From an uncultured Alphaproteobacteria bacterium (GTDB lineage Bacteria; Pseudomonadota; Alphaproteobacteria; Reyranellales; Reyranellaceae): a stretch of 9,285 nucleotides of DNA. The stretch covers positions 1-9,285 of the forward strand of contig CAIYWM010000116.1 in NCBI GenBank assembly GCA_903929895.1, read 5' to 3'. Of this stretch, positions 6,970 to 9,285 are shown piece after piece (position 1 is the stretch's first letter; each line of letters begins with the position of its first letter). The notes beneath the pieces were generated by a model. It ran no database searches. It worked only from the letters and a program-made list of their open reading frames with translations, and was not told the DNA's origin. Both the position numbers and the translations under genes were made by a program.

Positions 6970-7761
6970 TCAGATCTCCAACTTGAAGGCGCGGCGCGTG
7001 GCCTGCGCGGTGGTTGCGGGGAAATAGATGCCGTCGGCATCCGGCATGCACTCGGCCAGCAGCTCCTCGGCGGAGCCGTAGCGGTTGAGCCAGCGCACCA
7101 GGCGCTGCGCGGCTGCCGTCAGATCGAGGAAGGCCGCATCCAATTCGTGCTGCTCTGGGTAGATGACGGAGAAGCCTTCAGGGTGCGCGATGGCAAACCC
7201 ACACTGGTAGCCGGGCGCGAAGGCGCGATAGAGCGAGAGCTGGCGCATGTGCGCCGCTTTCGGTTTACCGGGCCGCTTCGCCGAGGTCTTGAGGTCCAGA
7301 AGCTTCGACTGCTTCGGCCAGAGGAGGTCGATGAACCCGATCACCGGAATACCGACGCCAAGATCCAGCTCGGCGCGCCACTGGTTACCTTCTGCCGTGA
7401 AGACGGGCGGTGCCGCGCCGTTCGCGGCCTCCAGGCAGTGCCGCAGGATGGCCTCGGCGCGGTCGGCCTCGCTGTCTGCACCCCATGGCATCCTCGCCGA
7501 GAAGCCGGAACCGGCGGATGCCCGGCAGCGCTCGAGCACCGCGGGCTTGGCTTCCGCCATGGCCTCGGCCGCCGACATCTTGCCGGTCAGCACGGCAACG
7601 AGGAGGTCTTCCACCACCGTGCCGCGAATGGCCGCGGCGCCGGCCGGATCGTAGACGCCGCCCACATAGGACGAGGCCCATGCGTGCGGGCTGCCGATCC
7701 ATTTGTTGATGGATGACGGCGAAAGATGAGGTTTCTTGAACCAGTCGGGCGGTTTCAGCAT
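6970..7761 (-). CDS. RecB/Cas4-type PD-(D/E)XK exonuclease
   Basis: This is a probable metal-dependent DNA exonuclease of the RecB-like nuclease superfamily, acting at DNA ends in phage recombination or replication. In its 263 residues, LSPSSINKWIGSPHAW (13-28) matches the N-terminal helix typical of the family. GTVVEDLL places E51 where RecB-type enzymes often have an acidic or His residue. The core is GFIDLL (D145) followed by DLKT (D156, K158), the PD-(D/E)XK signature. MRQLSLYRA gives the Q174/Y178 motif. There is no C-terminal cysteine cluster, so an iron-sulfur Cas4 is unlikely, and no CRISPR locus is present. The ATG overlaps the stop of the upstream gene by seven bases, and AGGAG (complement of 7767-7771) stands five bases before it. 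The neighbouring unknown genes may provide a partner such as an annealing or ssDNA-binding protein, but none is recognisable. Confidence 0.88.
   Translation of the reverse strand: MLKPPDWFKKPHLSPSSINKWIGSPHAWASSYVGGVYDPAGAAAIRGTVVEDLLVAVLTGKMSAAEAMAEAKPAVLERCRASAGSGFSARMPWGADSEADRAEAILRHCLEAANGAAPPVFTAEGNQWRAELDLGVGIPVIGFIDLLWPKQSKLLDLKTSAKRPGKPKAAHMRQLSLYRAFAPGYQCGFAIAHPEGFSVIYPEQHELDAAFLDLTAAAQRLVRWLNRYGSAEELLAECMPDADGIYFPATTAQATRRAFKLEI
6976..6979 (-). promoter_or_regulatory. Ribosome binding site deciding the start at 6967
   Basis: Read on the minus strand, GGAG lies eight bases before the ATG at 6965-6967. It falls within the last codons of the upstream nuclease gene. It supports the short 112-residue product over a start at 7051. 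Confidence 0.6.
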
Positions 7762-8579
7762 GCGAGCTCCTGGGCTGCGGCGTTGGCGGGAAGGATGATG
7801 GTGGTGAAGGTGTCACGCAGCGCTGCTGCAGCGGCCGCCCTGTCGCGGCAGGCGCTTGCACCAAGGGCGAAGCCGGCGAGGAAATAGCTTGGGTCGCCGT
7901 AATGTCCGGCCAGGGCGCGCCTGATCTCGGTCACCGACGGGAACTTGATCGTGCCAGGGTCCTGCTTCTGCAGCCGGTCGATGGCGGGGTGCGCACTCCG
8001 GGCGACGCCGAGGGCCTCGCGGCGAACCTCCGGATCCGCCATACCATCAACCGCGAGGACGTGGGCAAGGCGGACCCCGGCGGTGATGCCGAACTCGTGC
8101 TGGGCGCTCGCCGCCCGGCGCTGCCGCGGCGACCGGTACGCCGCTGCGCGGGTCTCCAGCTGGCTGTAGGCATCGTGATCGGCGTGCCCCGCCGCTTTCA
8201 TGGATGCAATGGCGTGCGCCTCGTGCTGCTTGAGCTCGGCGATGCCCGCACCTGTCTGTCGCGCCAGCAGGTAGAGCGCGGCTGCCGCCGTCTCGGCCAC
8301 GGAAGCGAAGACGACGTGGCCGGGATCACCCGCAACTGCGCAGAACCAGACTGCGAACCCTGCCGCAGTAGGCGGCCGCAACTTGTACTCTTCGATATTG
8401 GCTAACATGGGCGCCGGCACGGTTGCCGGCGGACGCCCGCGCTGCTTCGGCGGCCGAGCGGCCGCAGCCCCGGGCGGCCTGTTCAGCCGCTCGAGGATAT
8501 CGGCCGCGCTACGCGCGAGCGTTATGGTGGGTCTGGCGTTCAGGACCAGTCCAGCACGACGTCGGCAAATTCTACGCAC
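7755..8579 (-). CDS. Hypothetical Ala-rich protein with AT-hook-like motif
   Basis: I do not recognise a family. With a GTG start at 8579 the product is 274 residues. The first 60 are basic and low in complexity: an Arg-rich start, an AADILERL helix, then a Pro/Ala linker holding KQRGRPPA. Its RGRP core (residues 47-50) is the DNA minor-groove-binding core of AT-hooks. The remainder is mainly helical and alanine-rich, with a hydrophobic FAVWFCAVAG segment too short and mixed to call as transmembrane. A basic patch (YRSPRQRRAAS) and an FPSVTEIRRALAGHYGDPSYFLAGFALG region follow. The start is uncertain. GTG 8579 has GAGGG six bases upstream but overlaps the previous gene by 40 bp. TTG 8585 has poor spacing, and ATG 8408 would remove the AT-hook and lacks a ribosome site. 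Its place directly before the nuclease, overlapping by ATGCTGA, suggests a DNA-binding partner; that is inference. Confidence 0.75.
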   Translation of the reverse strand: MRRICRRRAGLVLNARPTITLARSAADILERLNRPPGAAAARPPKQRGRPPATVPAPMLANIEEYKLRPPTAAGFAVWFCAVAGDPGHVVFASVAETAAAALYLLARQTGAGIAELKQHEAHAIASMKAAGHADHDAYSQLETRAAAYRSPRQRRAASAQHEFGITAGVRLAHVLAVDGMADPEVRREALGVARSAHPAIDRLQKQDPGTIKFPSVTEIRRALAGHYGDPSYFLAGFALGASACRDRAAAAAALRDTFTTIILPANAAAQELAC

Positions 8580-8779
8580 AACCAACCCTCGACACGGGCA
8601 GGCTCTTTCAACGGGCGCAGGGTGATGGCAACGCGGCCGCCGGCTTTTTCATGCGCCGCGATGTGTTTCTTGAGACGTGCCCAATTAGGCGTCTCCTTGA
8701 CCTCGGCACCGAGGTACTTCATCCGCTTTGCCGGAACGCCGAAAGCGCGAAAGCGCGTCTTGACGGGCTCAAACTTCAT
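8540..8779 (-). CDS. Hypothetical small basic protein, 79 residues
   Basis: I do not recognise this protein. The N-terminal half is strongly basic (KTRFRAFG, AKRMKY, ARLKKHIAAHEK), and the C-terminal half looks like beta strands (GGRVAITLRPL, EGWLCVEFADVVLDWS). That is compatible with a small nucleic-acid-binding or accessory protein, but no motif proves it. The ATG at 8779 overlaps the methyltransferase stop as ATGA. AAGGAG (complement of 8786-8791) stands six bases before it, an excellent site, so the longer frame reaching 8974 is rejected. Its 3' end overlaps the start region of the AT-hook protein gene, which suggests coupled translation. Confidence 0.78.
   Translation of the reverse strand: MKFEPVKTRFRAFGVPAKRMKYLGAEVKETPNWARLKKHIAAHEKAGGRVAITLRPLKEPARVEGWLCVEFADVVLDWS
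8586..8590 (-). promoter_or_regulatory. Ribosome binding site favouring GTG start at 8579
   Basis: Read on the minus strand, GAGGG is followed by six bases and then GTG at 8577-8579. It abuts the alternative TTG at 8583-8585, which is too close for good initiation. It lies inside the 3' end of the 79-residue gene. Confidence 0.45.
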
Positions 8780-9285
8780 GGTGCTTCTCCTTGAAAGCAG
8801 ATCCGCGGCGGCTGGTTGGTGTCGCGGGCGAAATCCCACACGACCCAGCTGAACCAGTGACGAGGTGATGCGGTTTTCGATTCCGACCAATGTGGGCGCT
8901 TGGTGATCATCACCACCGCAGCGAGGTGGGGGTTGTCGTGCACCAGGTGTTTGCGGGCCTGCGCGTGCGGCCACTCGGCTCGGACAAGAGATGCGACCTG
9001 CATCTTCCGCGCCGCGGCGATCTCGAGGACGTGCGCCGTCATCGGATCAATGTCGGAATAGGGGAAATTCGCGATGAAGGCGCCGCAATGGCTCACGGCG
9101 CTGGCGCCGAGCGTCATGGCGTCGTAGCCGGTGACGATGTCCTGTCGTTGCGGTTCATAAATGTGCAAATCTGATCCGAAAGCGCGAAGCCCGCAGCCTT
9201 CGGCAGCATCCATGAGGTGCCCGGCGCCAGCGGTAGGGTCATAGACAGGACCACGTAATGGGACGGCGCGAAGTAGCGCCGGGAC
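8776..9285 (-). CDS. SAM-dependent (adenine-type) methyltransferase, 5'-partial
   Basis: This is probably a DNA methyltransferase using S-adenosylmethionine. The visible 169 C-terminal residues begin inside the fold, because the frame stays open to the window edge. A start at the ATG at 9213 would cut off the SAM-binding loop. Counting from the edge, motif I is D16-P-T-A-G-A-G22, followed by the strand-2 acid in GSDL (D39). Motif IV is N73-F-P-Y76, a variant of the NPPY catalytic motif of N6-adenine methyltransferases. Next come VASLVRAEW, MITKRPHW and SPRHWFSWVVWD, segments I associate with small phage methyltransferases of this kind. No recognisable target-recognition domain follows and no restriction gene is visible, so it looks like an orphan enzyme, possibly protecting phage DNA or marking it. 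The stop overlaps the next gene as ATGA. Substrate specificity cannot be read from the sequence. Confidence 0.85.
   Translation of the reverse strand, partial: VPALLRAVPLRGPVYDPTAGAGHLMDAAEGCGLRAFGSDLHIYEPQRQDIVTGYDAMTLGASAVSHCGAFIANFPYSDIDPMTAHVLEIAAARKMQVASLVRAEWPHAQARKHLVHDNPHLAAVVMITKRPHWSESKTASPRHWFSWVVWDFARDTNQPPRICFQGEAP
8786..8791 (-). promoter_or_regulatory. Strong Shine-Dalgarno for the 79-residue gene
   Basis: AAGGAG on the minus strand sits six bases upstream of ATG 8777-8779, within the last codons of the methyltransferase gene. It is the strongest ribosome site seen in the minus-strand operon and fixes the start of the small gene. Confidence 0.75.

Noticed and set aside
6968..7051. 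N-terminal extension of the 112-residue gene
   Set aside because: It would overlap the nuclease gene by about 80 bases and encodes Arg/His-rich shadow sequence, while a good ribosome site fits the ATG at 6967.
6892..7716. 274-residue plus-strand frame across the nuclease gene
   Set aside because: It is antisense to the PD-(D/E)XK core and has shadow-type composition; the minus-strand gene carries the motifs.
6970..7761. Nuclease as a CRISPR Cas4
   Set aside because: The core motifs are shared with Cas4, but the C-terminal cysteine cluster is missing and no repeats or other cas genes are present.
8701..8714. Small inverted repeat CCTCGG-CA-CCGAGG
   Set aside because: A 6-bp stem with a 2-base loop is sterically poor and inside a coding region; no sign of function.
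8741..8756. Tandem 8-base repeat GAAAGCGC, also seen once near 9178
   Set aside because: It falls in coding sequence for RFRAFG-like peptides, is only two units long and is expected by chance in GC-rich DNA; not an iteron array.
8780..8974. N-terminal extension of the 79-residue gene
   Set aside because: It runs through the methyltransferase C-terminus in another frame; AAGGAG plus the ATGA overlap fixes the start at 8779.
8776..9213. Methyltransferase starting at the ATG at 9213
   Set aside because: The upstream codons in the same frame encode the SAM-binding DPTAGAG motif, so this ATG is internal and the gene is cut by the window edge.

Overview
The window is a gene-dense, GC-rich stretch (most genes look like roughly 65% GC by eye) that reads as the DNA-replication and recombination module of a bacteriophage or prophage. 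Some other phage-like replicon, such as a plasmid, is also possible. High GC, the codon style and the protein signatures suggest a high-GC proteobacterial host, perhaps an alphaproteobacterium, but no structural, integrase, lysis or host gene is present to settle this. Both outer genes run off the window edges.

Plus strand, left to right, bases 1-6603: a three-gene replication operon. First is a Toprim plus DUF3987-type primase/helicase whose 5' end lies outside the window. Next is a family A DNA polymerase with a 3'-5' exonuclease domain, then a nearly full-length RecG-like fork-remodelling helicase. The genes are joined by GTGA and ATGA 4-base stop/start overlaps, so they are probably translationally coupled. 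Together they could prime, unwind, copy and remodel replication forks.

Minus strand, right to left, bases 9285-6629: a five-gene operon converging on the first. It holds a class I SAM-dependent methyltransferase with an adenine-MTase-like NFPY motif (5' end beyond the right edge), a 79-residue basic ORFan, and an approximately 274-residue unrecognised protein with an AT-hook-like RGRP core. A RecB/Cas4-type PD-(D/E)XK nuclease follows, then a lower-GC 112-residue ORFan. Overlaps or tiny gaps join all five. The nuclease plus the unknown proteins look like a recombination or DNA-end-processing set.

The two operons meet tail to tail with only 25 bp between stop codons. No intergenic stretch exceeds 30 bp, and I see no RNA gene, CRISPR array, IS element, att site or iteron-type origin. 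The best candidates for something new are the RecG-like helicase built into a phage-type replication operon, the two unrecognised genes upstream of the nuclease, and the compositionally foreign small gene at the operon end.
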